A DNA stretch of 64,000 nt from Sphingomonas sp. Leaf339 (GCF_001426195.1 NZ_LMRS01000023.1:124001-188000), one strand, 5' to 3'. Positions 1-10,004 are shown, counted from the first letter of the stretch. Made by a program: numbers and translations. The notes: a model not told the origin generated them from the sequence alone.

Positions 1-1
1 C

Positions 2-1111
2 CCCGGCAACCCGCTCGACCGGCATCCGACCTGGAAGCATGTCGCCTGTCCCTCCTGCGATGCCGACGCCGTGCGCGAAACCGATACGCTCGACACATTC
101 GTCGATTCGTCTTGGTATTTCATCCGCTTCGCCAGCCAGCCGGACGATAAACCCTTCGACCGGGCCGAGGCGGAACGCTGGTTACCCGTCGCGCAATATA
201 TCGGTGGTGTGGAGCATGCGATCCTCCACCTGCTCTATGCGCGCTTCTGGACTCGGGCGCTGCGCCACATCGGCAAGCTCGATATCACCGAGCCCTTTGC
301 CGGCCTGTTCACGCAGGGCATGGTGACGCACGAGACGTACAAATCCTCGGACGGCCGCTGGCTCGCCCCCGACGACGTGCGCGACGGCACCGAGATCGCA
401 ACCGGTAATCCAATCACGATCGGCCGCGTCGAGAAGATGTCGAAGTCCAAGAAGAACACGATCGATCCCGAGCCGATCGTCGATCAATATGGCGCCGACG
501 CCGTCCGCTGGTTCATGCTGTCGGACAGCCCTCCAGAACGCGATCTGCCGTGGTCCGAAGCCGGTATCGAAGGCTCATGGCGTTTCGTCCAGCGCCTCTG
601 GCGGCTGTTCGGTGCGGATGTCGACAATACCACGGGTAATGACCTGCCTCTGCGTAAGCTCGCCCACCGCACCACCGCCGGCGTCGCCGAGGCGATCGAG
701 GGATTGCAGTTCAACAAGGCGGTGGCGCTGCTCTACACGCTCGCCAATGCGATCGAAAAGGCACCTGCCTCCACCGACCGTCGCGTTGCCATCGACACGC
801 TGCTGCGCCTATCATCACCGATGGTGCCGCATCTGGCCGAGGAAGCATGGGGCATGGCCGAACATGACGGCCTGATCGCCGATGCTCCCTGGCCCATTGT
901 CGATCCGGCCTTGCTGGTCGATGACGAGGTGACGATCGCGATACAGGTCAACGGCAAGCTCCGCGACACGCTGGTCGTCGCCAAGGGAACACCGAAAGAT
1001 GTGCTGGAAACAACGGCGCTGGCGAGCGACAAGGTTATCCGGCTGCTCGAAGGCCAGTCCCCGCGCAAGGTGATCGTCGTGCCCGACCGTCTCGTGAATA
1101 TCGTCGCATGA
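2..1111 (+). CDS. leuS: Leucyl-tRNA synthetase, C-terminal part (5' end outside window)
   Basis: Charges tRNA-Leu with leucine in the cytoplasm. The frame is open from base 2, so only the last 369 residues of a class Ia enzyme of roughly 850 residues are present. Visible are the segment [10 protein letters not shown], the catalytic loop KMSKSKKN, the following helix with [19 protein letters not shown] typical of LeuRS, the anticodon-binding helical domain, and a C-terminal domain with [12 protein letters not shown]. Its TGA overlaps the ATG of lptE by 4 bp (ATGA), so the two are probably co-translated. The identification is firm; nothing looks broken. Confidence 0.97.
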   Translation, partial: PGNPLDRHPTWKHVACPSCDADAVRETDTLDTFVDSSWYFIRFASQPDDKPFDRAEAERWLPVAQYIGGVEHAILHLLYARFWTRALRHIGKLDITEPFAGLFTQGMVTHETYKSSDGRWLAPDDVRDGTEIATGNPITIGRVEKMSKSKKNTIDPEPIVDQYGADAVRWFMLSDSPPERDLPWSEAGIEGSWRFVQRLWRLFGADVDNTTGNDLPLRKLAHRTTAGVAEAIEGLQFNKAVALLYTLANAIEKAPASTDRRVAIDTLLRLSSPMVPHLAEEAWGMAEHDGLIADAPWPIVDPALLVDDEVTIAIQVNGKLRDTLVVAKGTPKDVLETTALASDKVIRLLEGQSPRKVIVVPDRLVNIVA

Positions 1112-1653
1112 TGGCTCGGTTGCTCCTCGTCGCAGGGATCGCGCTGACACCGATGCTGTCAGGTTGCGGACTGCGGCCCCTTTACGGTGGTGGTTCCAGC
1201 GGTAGCGTGGCGTCGGCGCTGACCCAGGTCGAAGTATCGCCGATTGAGGGCAAGGCCGGATGGCTGATCGCCACCTCGCTGCGCGATCGGCTGGGTGCCA
1301 GCGGCTCCCCCCGTTACCGGCTCGATATCCGGCTGGACGACCAGATCGTCGGCTTGGGCGTTCGCCAGGACGACAGCGTCACGCGCGAACGGCGGACGCT
1401 GCGAGCGCGGTTCCAGTTGATCGACCTGACGGATAGCACGGTCGTCGTCGATGCGACGGCAGGTTCGGACGCCGGTATCGATGTCGTCCAATCCGAATAT
1501 GCGACCATCGCGGCCGAGAATACCGCACTGGAACGCCTGTCGGGCATCGTGGCGGATAAGATCGTCGCCCGGATCGCCCTGTATGCCCAGCAACGGGAAA
1601 GCGGCACGGAAGCGCCACCTGCGGCACCGCCCGCCCCTATCCCGGTCCCGTGA
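1108..1653 (+). CDS. lptE: LPS-assembly lipoprotein LptE
   Basis: Outer-membrane lipoprotein that plugs the LptD barrel and helps deliver lipopolysaccharide to the cell surface. 181 residues. The N-terminus is a lipoprotein signal with lipobox LSGC (Cys about residue 20), followed directly by GLRPLYGGG, the usual start of alphaproteobacterial LptE. The C-terminal 15 residues are Pro/Ala rich. It is coupled to leuS upstream (ATGA overlap) and to holA downstream (GTGA overlap); leuS-lptE-holA is a common conserved order. A second ATG at 1111 could also start it, with no effect on function. Confidence 0.92.
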   Translation: MMARLLLVAGIALTPMLSGCGLRPLYGGGSSGSVASALTQVEVSPIEGKAGWLIATSLRDRLGASGSPRYRLDIRLDDQIVGLGVRQDDSVTRERRTLRARFQLIDLTDSTVVVDATAGSDAGIDVVQSEYATIAAENTALERLSGIVADKIVARIALYAQQRESGTEAPPAAPPAPIPVP

Positions 1654-2663
1654 AAGCCAGCGCCAACCAGATCCGTCAGGCGCTTGCCGCGCCACGTCTC
1701 CGCTTCTACCTGCTCCACGGTCCCGACGAAGCCGGCGCTGGCGCACTGGCGGCCATATTGGCGCAAGCGATGGGCGATCGGGCGGAGCGCGTCGATCTGG
1801 ACGGCGCGGCGCTTCGTTCAGACCCGGCCCGGCTGGCTGACGAGGCCGCGTCGATGTCGCTGTTCGGCGATGCCCGCCATATTCGCGTGACCGGCATGGG
1901 CGACGAGAGCCTAGCTGCCGTCACCACACTGCTCACCGCCGAAGCTGCGGGCAACCCGGTGGTCGCGATCGCACCCAGCGTCCGCTCGACGGCCAAGATC
2001 GTCAAGCTAGCAATCGACTCCCCCCACGCCCTCGCCTTCGCCTGCTATCCCCCGACCGCGCAGGATGCCGAACGACTGGCGACAACGTTGGCCGGCGACC
2101 GGGGTATGCGGCTGGCGACGGGCGTTGCTGCACGGCTGGTTACGGCCAGCAGCGGCGATCGGTCGGTGATGGCGCAGGAGATCGAGAAGTTTGCGCTGTT
2201 CCTCGATGCGGCACCCGATCGACCCCACGAACTCGACCATCAAACGCTCGATCTCGTCGGCGCCGATCTAGACGAAGCGGAAGCAACTCGGGCGGTGGAG
2301 GCGGTGGTCGAGGGGCGACCCGATCATTTGGCCGAGGAACTCAACCGGCTGAGCGAGGCCGGCACGTCGCCCATTCCCTGGTTGCGGCAGATCGCCCGCC
2401 GGCTCGTCGCCCTGATCGATATGCGTGCAGACGTGGCGAACGGCGAACCCGTCGACGCCGTGATGAAGCGTCACCGCGTATTCTTCCGCGACGAAGATGC
2501 AACGGCACGGGCGCTACGCCGGTGGACGCCGATGATGCTGTCGACGGCATTGGCCCGTACCCGTGCCGCCGAACGCGCGGTGATGAGCCCAGGCAATGCG
2601 GGTGGCGTGTTGGCGGACGAGGCGGTGCTGCAACTCGCCCGCGCGCTGGCACGGCGAGGCTAG
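1650..2663 (+). CDS. holA: DNA polymerase III subunit delta
   Basis: Delta subunit of the clamp loader, which opens the beta sliding clamp. 337 residues, the normal family length. The start LRFYLLHGPDEAGA and the middle segment with DRSVMAQEIEKFALF fit the HolA AAA-like fold; the C-terminal helical domain (about 220-337) includes PIPWLRQIARRL. The start is GTG at 1650, overlapping the lptE stop by 4 bp, which decides the start. Its 3' end nearly meets parB, which is convergent (stop at 2660). Confidence 0.92.
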   Translation: MKASANQIRQALAAPRLRFYLLHGPDEAGAGALAAILAQAMGDRAERVDLDGAALRSDPARLADEAASMSLFGDARHIRVTGMGDESLAAVTTLLTAEAAGNPVVAIAPSVRSTAKIVKLAIDSPHALAFACYPPTAQDAERLATTLAGDRGMRLATGVAARLVTASSGDRSVMAQEIEKFALFLDAAPDRPHELDHQTLDLVGADLDEAEATRAVEAVVEGRPDHLAEELNRLSEAGTSPIPWLRQIARRLVALIDMRADVANGEPVDAVMKRHRVFFRDEDATARALRRWTPMMLSTALARTRAAERAVMSPGNAGGVLADEAVLQLARALARRG

Positions 2664-3565
2664 ATCGTTTCGCCGGTAAGGCGCTGGCAGATCATGTCGA
2701 GCTGATCGAGCGTCGAGTACCCCAGCGTCAGCGAACCGCCTTTCTCGCCATGGGTTACGGACACCGCCACTCCCAACAGGTCAGCCAACTGCCGCTCCAG
2801 TGCCGCGATATCCGCGTTGCCGGCGTCCATCCCGCCCTGCGCCGACGGTCGGTTCGCCCCGCCCCGATTTCGCGGCGCCTTGCTCTCTCGCGCCAGCTTC
2901 TCGGTTTCGCGAACTGACATGCCGCGGGCGACGACCTGCGATGCCAGCCCCTCGACATCCGGTGCGCCAAGCAACGCCCTGGCATGACCCATCGACAGCG
3001 ACCCATCGACGACCTGAGCCTGAACCTCGTCGGGCAGCTCGAGCAGCCGCAACAGGTTTGCGACGTGACTACGCGACTTGTGAACGATCTTGGCCAGCGC
3101 ATCTTGCGTATGGCCGTACTCACCGGCGAGCCGCTGATATGCCTGCGCTTCTTCGATCGCGTTCAGATCCTGGCGCTGGATATTCTCAATCAGCGCGATT
3201 TCCAGCGTCTCGGCATCGTCGAGATCGCGCACCACGACGGGCACTTCGTGCAACCGGGCGCGTTGCGCCGCGCGCCAGCGACGCTCTCCGGCGACGATCT
3301 GGAATTGATGGCCATGCGGCCGCACGACGATCGGTTGGATCAACCCGCGTGCCGCGATCGAAGCGGCAAGCTCATCCAGCAGCGCCTCGTCGAACCGGCG
3401 ACGAGGTTGATCCGGGTGCGGCGCCAGCGAATTGACTGGCAGCATCCGCAATCCGCTCGGCGCTTCCGTATCGGAGGCAACCGGAGCCTCACGGGCCATT
3501 TCGCCCAGCAAGGCATCCAGTCCCCGACCCAGACCGCCCCGCGGCCGACGCGCAGCTTCGCTCAT
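2660..3565 (-). CDS. parB: Chromosome partitioning protein ParB
   Basis: DNA-binding CTPase clamp that loads at parS and spreads to segregate the origin region. 301 residues. The N-terminal RGGLGRGLDALLGE motif (the usual ParA-interaction segment), the CTP-binding block GERRWRA and ENIQRQDLN, a central helix-turn-helix (about 140-200, with HKSRSHVANLLRLL), and a C-terminal dimerisation region (about 250-301) are all present. The ATG overlaps the parA stop by 4 bp, so it is translated as parA-parB. Three parS-like sites occur in this window. Confidence 0.97.
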   Translation of the reverse strand: MSEAARRPRGGLGRGLDALLGEMAREAPVASDTEAPSGLRMLPVNSLAPHPDQPRRRFDEALLDELAASIAARGLIQPIVVRPHGHQFQIVAGERRWRAAQRARLHEVPVVVRDLDDAETLEIALIENIQRQDLNAIEEAQAYQRLAGEYGHTQDALAKIVHKSRSHVANLLRLLELPDEVQAQVVDGSLSMGHARALLGAPDVEGLASQVVARGMSVRETEKLARESKAPRNRGGANRPSAQGGMDAGNADIAALERQLADLLGVAVSVTHGEKGGSLTLGYSTLDQLDMICQRLTGETI

Positions 3566-4344
3566 GCCGCAGCTGCCGCGCGTGGCAGGCGCTGGATCAT
3601 CTCACGCGCCAACGCGATATACGCTTCCGAGCCTGAGCACCGATGATCGTAGATCAACGCCGGCAATCCATGGCTGGGCGCTTCCGACAGGCGGACATTA
3701 CGAGGGATCACCGTTTGAAACACGACCGATCCCAGCACGGCACGCACGTCAGTCGACACCTGTTCTGTCAGGCGGTTGCGGCGGTCGTACATCGTCAACG
3801 CAACGCCCAGGATCGAGAGACCGGGATTGAACCGGCTACGGATACGCTCGACCGTACTCAGCAACTGAGACAGCCCCTCCAACGCGAAGAACTCACATTG
3901 TAGCGGCACCAACAGGGCGTCGGCCGCGACCATGGCATTTATCGTGAGCAATCCGAGCGATGGGGGACAATCGATCAGGATAATGTCCCAGTTACTTGTC
4001 GATCCCTTGAGCGCAATATCGAGACGATGCGTCCGCGCGTCGAAGTCGACCAGTTCGATCTCCGCACCCGATAGATCGACGGTCGCCGGCATCAAATCAA
4101 GCCTCGGCACTTTGGTCGGCACCGTCGCCTGAGACACGGTGGAAGACCCGATCAGGACATCATAGCTTGAACGCTGCCGCTGTGACTGTCCAATGCCGAG
4201 GCCTGTAGACGCATTACCTTGAGGGTCGAGATCAATCAGCAGCACCCGGCTGCCGGTAGCGGCCAGTGCCGTACCCAGATTGATGGCGCTGGTCGTCTTG
4301 CCGACCCCGCCCTTTTGGTTGGCGATCGCTATGACCGTCGTCAC
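3562..4344 (-). CDS. parA: Chromosome partitioning ATPase ParA
   Basis: Walker-type ATPase that works with ParB to pull the origin apart. 260 residues from a GTG start at 4344, giving (M)[17 protein letters not shown] with the deviant Walker A motif GGVGKTT. Walker B-like DIILIDCPPSLG and the IPRNVRLSEAPSHG signature are visible. An in-frame start further upstream (4497) would add about 50 residues with no family resemblance, and the GTG at 4344 overlaps the rsmG stop as GTGA, so the shorter form is preferred. Confidence 0.95.
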   Translation of the reverse strand: MTTVIAIANQKGGVGKTTSAINLGTALAATGSRVLLIDLDPQGNASTGLGIGQSQRQRSSYDVLIGSSTVSQATVPTKVPRLDLMPATVDLSGAEIELVDFDARTHRLDIALKGSTSNWDIILIDCPPSLGLLTINAMVAADALLVPLQCEFFALEGLSQLLSTVERIRSRFNPGLSILGVALTMYDRRNRLTEQVSTDVRAVLGSVVFQTVIPRNVRLSEAPSHGLPALIYDHRCSGSEAYIALAREMIQRLPRAAAAA

Positions 4345-4946
4345 GGGCGGGGCTCCAGCACCAAAATCGACGAGTCGGAACGAGTGAGACTTTGTTCCAC
4401 GTGAAACACCAGCTGATGACGGGCGCATAACGCCGGGAGCGATGAGGCATCCACCGTCCCTCGCGGTAGCAGCCATCGCGTCTTCTTTGTGGCGCAATGA
4501 GCAGCAGCAAGCAAAAGTTTTTCCACCGAAGCGACAGCGCGAGCCGTTATGACATCCGCCGTCCAGTCCAAATTCTCAACCTTGCTGACCGCCACATGCG
4601 CGTCCTTCAGGCCCAGGCGCTCGATGCTCTCCGCCAAAAAATCCGCCCGCTTGCGTCGCGGCTCAACCATCATGATTGGGCTGCAACCGGCGACGGCCAA
4701 TACCATTCCGGGAAACCCCCCACCCGTTCCGATATCCAGCCAGCGCCCGGCAGAGCCCGCAGCAACTTCAATCAACTGCAAAGAATCGACCACATGTCGG
4801 TCCCAGATCGCCGGGACCGTCGCCGGCGATATCAAGTTCTGCCGGCCATTCTCCGTCACCACCATCTCCACGAAGGAAGACAGCCGAGTAAACCCGCGCG
4901 CATCAACCCGCTGCCGGACCCATTCCTGTGCTTCGATTTCCGTCAC
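4341..4946 (-). CDS. rsmG: 16S rRNA (guanine527-N7)-methyltransferase RsmG
   Basis: SAM-dependent methyltransferase that makes m7G527 in 16S rRNA. 201 residues. The SAM-binding loop [17 protein letters not shown] and the following AEKKRADFL-like segment ([18 protein letters not shown]) are diagnostic. The GTG start at 4946 overlaps the mnmG stop (GTGA), and the stop overlaps the parA GTG. This mnmG-rsmG-parA-parB order is the classical origin-proximal operon. A parS-like site lies inside the 3' part of the gene (4393-4408). Confidence 0.95.
   Translation of the reverse strand: MTEIEAQEWVRQRVDARGFTRLSSFVEMVVTENGRQNLISPATVPAIWDRHVVDSLQLIEVAAGSAGRWLDIGTGGGFPGMVLAVAGCSPIMMVEPRRKRADFLAESIERLGLKDAHVAVSKVENLDWTADVITARAVASVEKLLLAAAHCATKKTRWLLPRGTVDASSLPALCARHQLVFHVEQSLTRSDSSILVLEPRP
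4393..4408. other. parS: parS-like site in rsmG
   Basis: TGTTCCACGTGAAACA. It is one base away from TGTTCCACGTGGAACA and matches the common ParB-binding consensus. It lies within the 3' part of rsmG, 50 bp from parA. Confidence 0.8.
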
Positions 4947-6778
4947 GCTGCCAACTTCTTGGCATGGAGCAACACTGCCGACAGCGCGGCCGGTGTCACC
5001 CCTCGCACACGGGCAGCCGCGGCGAGAGATCGCGGGCGGCTCGCACCCAGCCGAGCGACCATCTCCAAAGAAAGGCCGGGTACCGTCGCGTAATCGATGA
5101 CGTCCGGCAAAAACACATCCTCATCCTCACGAAGACGACGCACCTCCTCAGCCTGTCGTTCGAGATATGGGGCGTAGCGCGCGTCTTCGACGATCTCGCT
5201 CACGATGCCCGAATCGACACCCTCAGAAGCCTGTGGCGCGATCTGGTCCAGGGTCACGCCTTCGAATCGCAGCCATTCCCATGCCGTCCGCTTGGCTCCA
5301 TCACGACTGACACTTGCTCCTCGATCGGCGACCTCACTCGCGGAATGGACAGTCGCGAGCCGCTGGCGAAATATCGAACGTCCTGCCTCACGCCGTTGCT
5401 GATGCTCCACCCTTTGCTTGCTGACGCACCCCGCCGCTCGCGCGGTGCCGCCCAGCCGCGTTTCCGCATTGTCCGCCCGCAACGCTAAACGATATTCGGC
5501 CCGCGCCGTCAGCATGCGGTACGGCTCGGTTACGCCCTGCAATACCAGGTCGTCGATCATCACACCTATATAGGACGAAGCACGATCCAATCGGACTGGC
5601 TCAAGATTCATTACGTGAGCCGCCGCATTCAATCCTGCGACCAACCCCTGCCCCGCTGCTTCTTCATACCCGGTGGTTCCGTTGATCTGCCCCGCAAAGA
5701 ACAGGCCGGGCACGCTACGCAGCGCCAATGTTGGCTCAAGCGCACGCGGATCGATGTGGTCATATTCCACGGCGTATCCGGCTACGGTGATCTGGGCATG
5801 CTCCAGTCCCGGAATAGTCGCGAGCATCGCCGCCTGCGCTATCGCCCCGATCGAAGTCGACAGGCCGTTTGGATAGACTGTGGAGTCGTTCAGCCCCTCT
5901 GGCTCGAGGAAGATCTGGTGTCCGTCGCGATCGCCAAAGCGATGGATTTTATCCTCGATCGACGGGCAGTATCGCGGTCCGGCCCCTTCGATCGCGCCGG
6001 AGAATAATGGGGATTCGGGGATCGCTTCACGGATGACTGCATGGGTTGCTGTCCTCGTTCTGGTGATCGCGCATGCAATCTGGGGAATGGAACGCCTCGG
6101 CGTCAATGCCGACATCGTCCAATCGTCATCATCCGATGGCTGCTCTTCCAAACGTGCCCAGTCGATCGTTCGACCATCCAGCCGCGGCGGTGTGCCTGTT
6201 TTCAGCCGAGCCATCGGCAGGGCCATGGAGCGCAATCGGCTGGCTAACGGTCCCGCCGCTCGCTCATCGGCCCGACCGCCCTCACCCCGCTCACTTCCAC
6301 GAAACAGGCGCCCGCCAAGGAAGGTCCCGGTGGCAATGACGACGGCTCGTGCGGACAGCTTCGTGCCATCGGCCAACATGACACCGGCGATCTGCTCCCT
6401 CTCGAGGGTGAGATCGATGACGTCGCCACCGATCACCTGGACTCGCTGCTCGGTAGCTACCATCGCCCGAATTGCAGCAGCGTAAAGCAACCGGTCGGCT
6501 TGGATGCGCGGACCCTGTACGGCCGCGCCCTTGCTCCGGTTCAACATCCGATGATGGATCGCCGATGCATCCGCCGCTCTCGCCATGAGTCCGTCAAAGG
6601 CGTCGATCTCTCGAACGATATGCCCCTTCCCCAATCCGCCAATCGATGGATTACAAGACATTATGCCCAAATTATTACGGTCGAAAGTAACGAGGGCGAC
6701 TTCGGCCCCGCGCCGCGCGGCGGCCATCGCGGCCTCCACCCCAGCATGGCCAGCGCCGATCACAATCACGTCAAACAT
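4943..6778 (-). CDS. mnmG: tRNA uridine-5-carboxymethylaminomethyl(34) synthase, FAD subunit MnmG
   Basis: FAD enzyme that, with MnmE, installs the (carboxymethyl)aminomethyl group on the wobble uridine of certain tRNAs. 611 residues, close to the family norm. The N-terminal Rossmann motif [12 protein letters not shown], the [12 protein letters not shown] block, [15 protein letters not shown] and the NGLSTS segment are all present, as is the C-terminal helical tRNA/MnmE-binding domain ([16 protein letters not shown]). ATG start at 6778. The 55-bp gap to mnmE holds a parS-like palindrome. Confidence 0.97.
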   Translation of the reverse strand: MFDVIVIGAGHAGVEAAMAAARRGAEVALVTFDRNNLGIMSCNPSIGGLGKGHIVREIDAFDGLMARAADASAIHHRMLNRSKGAAVQGPRIQADRLLYAAAIRAMVATEQRVQVIGGDVIDLTLEREQIAGVMLADGTKLSARAVVIATGTFLGGRLFRGSERGEGGRADERAAGPLASRLRSMALPMARLKTGTPPRLDGRTIDWARLEEQPSDDDDWTMSALTPRRSIPQIACAITRTRTATHAVIREAIPESPLFSGAIEGAGPRYCPSIEDKIHRFGDRDGHQIFLEPEGLNDSTVYPNGLSTSIGAIAQAAMLATIPGLEHAQITVAGYAVEYDHIDPRALEPTLALRSVPGLFFAGQINGTTGYEEAAGQGLVAGLNAAAHVMNLEPVRLDRASSYIGVMIDDLVLQGVTEPYRMLTARAEYRLALRADNAETRLGGTARAAGCVSKQRVEHQQRREAGRSIFRQRLATVHSASEVADRGASVSRDGAKRTAWEWLRFEGVTLDQIAPQASEGVDSGIVSEIVEDARYAPYLERQAEEVRRLREDEDVFLPDVIDYATVPGLSLEMVARLGASRPRSLAAAARVRGVTPAALSAVLLHAKKLAA

Positions 6779-6817
6779 GGCATTGCCTTACCGCTAACTG
6801 CCGTATGCCGTCAAAAA

Positions 6818-6833
6818 CGTTCCACGTGGAACA
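6818..6833. other. parS: parS-like site between mnmG and mnmE
   Basis: CGTTCCACGTGGAACA; the inner GTTCCACGTGGAAC is a perfect 14-bp palindrome. It sits directly past the mnmE stop codon. Confidence 0.82.
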
Positions 6834-8114
6834 TCATTTTCCCAAACAGAACCGGGAGAAGAGAGCGTCGAGCATTAATTCGGTAGCATCTGCACCAACG
6901 ATCCCAGCCAGCCCTACGCGCGCGCGACGTAGGTGTTCTCCCATCAGAAGCGGATCGTTGGTCGACGTTTTCAACTCCACCGCCGCCCCTCGACAAAGCA
7001 TCCGATGACGTTCGCGCAGAGGTAAGGCATCAGCTTGAGGCAATAGCAATGCGGCACGCTGTTCGATCTCATCCCATAACCGATCGACACTCTGCGACCG
7101 ATCCTGACGCACCGCGATGGTCGGCCCCTTCGGCAAATCATGCCGCTCCGGCAAATCAGCGCGAGGATACACCCATAGTGCGTCCGGCCGTGGAGGCCGG
7201 GTGTCGTCTAGCCACAGCAGAATATCGGCGGACGCGATCGCCTGATTGGCGCGCTCGACACCCATCGCTTCAATGACATCTCCGGTTTCCGTCAAACCGG
7301 CGGTATCCAGCAGAATATAGGCGATACCGCGCCGCATCACCGTCGCTTCGATCCGATCACGTGTCGTCCCCGCGATCGGTGAGACGATCGCCGCATCTCG
7401 CTCCGCCAGCAAATTGAGCAGAGTGGATTTGCCCGCATTGGGCGATCCGCCGATCACGACCCTGATCCCGTCCCGTAGCCGTTCCACCGACGGGGCCGCC
7501 GCCACCGCTCCGATCTCGGCGGCCAGATCGTGCATCCCGCCGATGATACTTGCTACCTCATGATCGCCCGTATCGACATCATCCTCGTCGGCATGGTCAA
7601 GAGCCGCTTCGATCCTCGCCGAAAGCTCTGCGATCCGATCCAGCCATCGCACGATCTGCTGACTGATCCGGCCTTCCGCTGCCGCGAGCGCGGTAACCCG
7701 CTGCGTCTCGGTTTCCGCTTCCAACAGATCCGCCAGACCCTCCGCTTCAGCCAGATCGATCCGTCCGTGCATCAGCGCCCGGCGGGTGAACTCACCCGGC
7801 TCCGCAATCCGGCAGGCGGGTATCTCGCTCAAAGCTCGTTCCACGGCCGCGACGACCGCGCGACCGCCATGGCAGTGCAATTCCACCACATCCTCACCAG
7901 TGGCGGTTTGCGGCCCGGGAAAGGCGATCACCAACGCTCGGTCCAGCAGCATCCCGTCCGCATTCCGTAGCGGCCGCAACGTCGCCTGACGCGGCGGAGG
8001 TACCGATCCAGCCAACGTAGTTGCCGCGGCCATCGCCACTGGACCGCTGATCCGGATCACTGCGATCCCCGCCGGTGGCCGTCCGCTGGATACGGCGAAG
8101 ATCGTATCGATCAT
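6834..8114 (-). CDS. mnmE: tRNA modification GTPase MnmE
   Basis: Potassium-dependent GTPase partner of MnmG in wobble-uridine modification. 426 residues, slightly shorter than the usual 445-455. The N-terminal formyl-THF-binding domain (IFAVSSGRPPAGIAVIRISG), the central G domain with P-loop GGSPNAGKST and switch motif AGTTRD, and the conserved C-terminus FSRFCLGK (functional Cys) are intact. The ATG overlaps the stop of the small upstream gene by 4 bp. Confidence 0.96.
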   Translation of the reverse strand: MIDTIFAVSSGRPPAGIAVIRISGPVAMAAATTLAGSVPPPRQATLRPLRNADGMLLDRALVIAFPGPQTATGEDVVELHCHGGRAVVAAVERALSEIPACRIAEPGEFTRRALMHGRIDLAEAEGLADLLEAETETQRVTALAAAEGRISQQIVRWLDRIAELSARIEAALDHADEDDVDTGDHEVASIIGGMHDLAAEIGAVAAAPSVERLRDGIRVVIGGSPNAGKSTLLNLLAERDAAIVSPIAGTTRDRIEATVMRRGIAYILLDTAGLTETGDVIEAMGVERANQAIASADILLWLDDTRPPRPDALWVYPRADLPERHDLPKGPTIAVRQDRSQSVDRLWDEIEQRAALLLPQADALPLRERHRMLCRGAAVELKTSTNDPLLMGEHLRRARVGLAGIVGADATELMLDALFSRFCLGK

Positions 8115-8347
8115 CCGCCCGCGGGCTTCGTCGCCCCCTCCATCAGCCGGCGCCAGAATGTCATCCCCGCTTCACCCATCGGCGCCCAGCTGCGCATCAT
8201 CGCCTCCATGGCTTCGGGCCGCATGTTGCCCTCCATCGCCTCGCCCATCACTGTCAGATAGCGATCGTGCAGCGCGGTCAGGTCGGGCAGGCCCATGGCC
8301 CGACGCGCCTCTTCCGGTGTGCAGTCGATCTCGATCGTCACTTTCAT
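8111..8347 (-). CDS. Small conserved protein, DUF6489-like, coupled to mnmE
   Basis: 78 residues beginning MKVTIEIDCTPEEARRAMGLPDL. I recall this N-terminal pattern from a family of short alphaproteobacterial proteins (DUF6489) of unknown function, but could not check it. It is acidic and Met-rich in its second half, with a predicted amphipathic helix (about 27-70) and no signal peptide or membrane span. An AAGGAAAC ribosome-binding sequence precedes the ATG. The stop overlaps the mnmE ATG (ATGA), suggesting that MnmE translation depends on it. No function is assigned. Confidence 0.8.
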   Translation of the reverse strand: MKVTIEIDCTPEEARRAMGLPDLTALHDRYLTVMGEAMEGNMRPEAMEAMMRSWAPMGEAGMTFWRRLMEGATKPAGG

Positions 8348-8443
8348 GATCTAGTTTCCTTGAGCAGGCAGGAGCGGGTCGCCATAGCGACAGAGCGAAG
8401 AGGCGGCGTCAACGCCGTCCCTCCCCCGTCACAGGAGACGAGC

Positions 8444-9139
8444 ATGACCGGCACCATTACCATCGACACCGACCACGGTAGCTTTACCGCCTATCGCGCC
8501 GAGCCTGCCGATACCCCCCGCGCGGCCATCGTCGTGATCCAGGAGATTTTCGGCGTCAATGCCGGCATCCGGCGCAAGTGCGACACGCTGGCAGAGGCCG
8601 GCTATCTCGCCATCGCGCCTGATTTGTTCTGGCGGTTTGCGGCCGGGGTCGAGCTTGATCCCGACGTGAAACCGGAATTTGAACGAGCACTGGAGCTGAT
8701 GGGGCAGCTCGATCAGGATGCAGCGATCCGGGATATCGAAACCACCATCCACACCGCTCGCGGGCTGTTGCCCGATGGCGGCAAGGTCGGCGTTGTCGGC
8801 TATTGCCTCGGCGGTCGTCTCGCCTTCATGACTGCGACCCGAACCGACGTCGACGCCAGCGTCGGCTATTATGGCGTCGGGATCGACGGTCTGCTCGGCG
8901 AAGCGAATGCGATCGCCCATCCCGTCCTGCTCCATATTCCCGAAGAAGATCACTTCGTCGACAAGGCCGCACAGCAGCGGATGCACGACGGTTTGGATGG
9001 TCATGCCAAGGTTACGCTGCATGATTACCCCGGTGAGGATCACGGTTTTGCCACCGAATTTGGCGCCCGCCGTTCGGATGCGTCCGCCGAACTGGCCGAT
9101 GAGCGCACCGCCGCATTCTTCGCCAAGCATCTCGCCTGA
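8444..9139 (+). CDS. Dienelactone hydrolase family protein
   Basis: Alpha/beta hydrolase of the dienelactone hydrolase family, 231 residues, probably cytoplasmic. The nucleophile elbow is VGYCLGG (catalytic Cys), the acid residue lies in HIPEEDHFVD, and the catalytic His is in YPGEDHGFATEFG. The start is ATG at 8444 with AGGAG seven bases upstream; the much longer open frame to 8075 has no family match. The real substrate cannot be told from the sequence, because many family members are not part of chlorocatechol pathways. It is transcribed alone and ends at a strong terminator. Confidence 0.9.
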   Translation: MTGTITIDTDHGSFTAYRAEPADTPRAAIVVIQEIFGVNAGIRRKCDTLAEAGYLAIAPDLFWRFAAGVELDPDVKPEFERALELMGQLDQDAAIRDIETTIHTARGLLPDGGKVGVVGYCLGGRLAFMTATRTDVDASVGYYGVGIDGLLGEANAIAHPVLLHIPEEDHFVDKAAQQRMHDGLDGHAKVTLHDYPGEDHGFATEFGARRSDASAELADERTAAFFAKHLA

Positions 9140-9144
9140 AACCA

Positions 9145-9172
9145 AAAGGCCCGCCTTTTCGGGCGGGCCTTT
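9145..9172. terminator. Strong bidirectional terminator
   Basis: An 11-bp perfect stem (AAAGGCCCGCC and its complement) with a 6-base loop lies between the convergent dienelactone hydrolase and TerC-family genes. Each strand has a T-rich side, so it can serve both genes. Confidence 0.85.
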
Positions 9173-9177
9173 CGTCA

Positions 9178-9888
9178 TCAAGTGAAGAGGCTGACCAACC
9201 CCAGCGTATCGGTGGTCCCTGTCCAGCCCTCATAGATCATCTTGATAGCGACGAGCAGGATGACGGCCAGACCGAAATAGGCGATCCAACGATACCGATC
9301 GATGATCCGGGCGACGAAGTTCGCCGCCAGACCCATCAGCGCCACCGACAGCAACAGGCCGACGACGAGGATACCGGGATGCTCGCGCGCCGCGCCGGCC
9401 ACTGCCAGCACGTTGTCTAGGCTCATCGACACATCCGCTACAGCGACCGCCCAGGCGGCGGCAGCGAAGCTTTTGACCGGCTTGATGCCCTGTTCGACGT
9501 TCGCTTCGTGATTACCGCCCTCGCGGATTTCGCGCCAGAATTTCCAGCTGACCCAGAGCAGCAACAGGCCACCAGCGAAGATGAGGCCCACGATGCCCAT
9601 CAGCCACGTCACGATCAGCGCGAAGAAGATGCGCAGCACCAGTGCGGCGCCGATGCCGATCAGGATAACCTTCTTGCGCTGATCCGCCGGCAATCCGGCC
9701 GCCAGGGCGCCAACGACGATGGCGTTGTCGCCCGCCAGGACGAGATCGATCATCAGCACCGATCCAAACGCGGCGAGCGCCGCGGGTTCGGTGATGTTGG
9801 AAAAGTCGGCGACGATATGCTGCCAGATTTCGGCGGGCGAGCCTGGTCCGGCCGTCGCCGCGGCCGCCAGCATGGATAGGATAGTCAA
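9178..9888 (-). CDS. TerC-family integral membrane protein
   Basis: Polytopic inner-membrane protein, 236 residues, about seven membrane segments. The two TerC signature blocks are visible: LMIDLVLAGDNAIVVG near the N-terminus and VADVSMSLDNVLAVAGAA in the middle, each with acidic residues inside the membrane. Family members are linked to metal (manganese) export or tellurium resistance. I chose TTG at 9888 because GGGAG sits 8 bases upstream; ATG at 9873 (5 residues shorter) is the alternative. The open frame runs on to 10017, but those residues lack family character. Confidence 0.88.
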   Translation of the reverse strand: MTILSMLAAAATAGPGSPAEIWQHIVADFSNITEPAALAAFGSVLMIDLVLAGDNAIVVGALAAGLPADQRKKVILIGIGAALVLRIFFALIVTWLMGIVGLIFAGGLLLLWVSWKFWREIREGGNHEANVEQGIKPVKSFAAAAWAVAVADVSMSLDNVLAVAGAAREHPGILVVGLLLSVALMGLAANFVARIIDRYRWIAYFGLAVILLVAIKMIYEGWTGTTDTLGLVSLFT

Positions 9889-9972
9889 TGTAGGGCTCCC
9901 GGTAAGATACGGAGAGAAACGATCGCCCTGCCCCGCCAGTTTCAATCGTTTTTCATCGCGAGCCCCGCCACA

Positions 9973-10004
9973 GGCAAAGCCCGCGTCGTCGGATGGGCCT
10001 TGCC
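9973..10004 (-). terminator. Hairpin between rho and the TerC gene
   Basis: A 10-bp arm pair (9973-9982 with 9995-10004, one G-U pair in RNA) with a 12-base loop. There is no T tract, so it is either a weak terminator after rho or a leader structure for the TerC gene. Confidence 0.4.
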
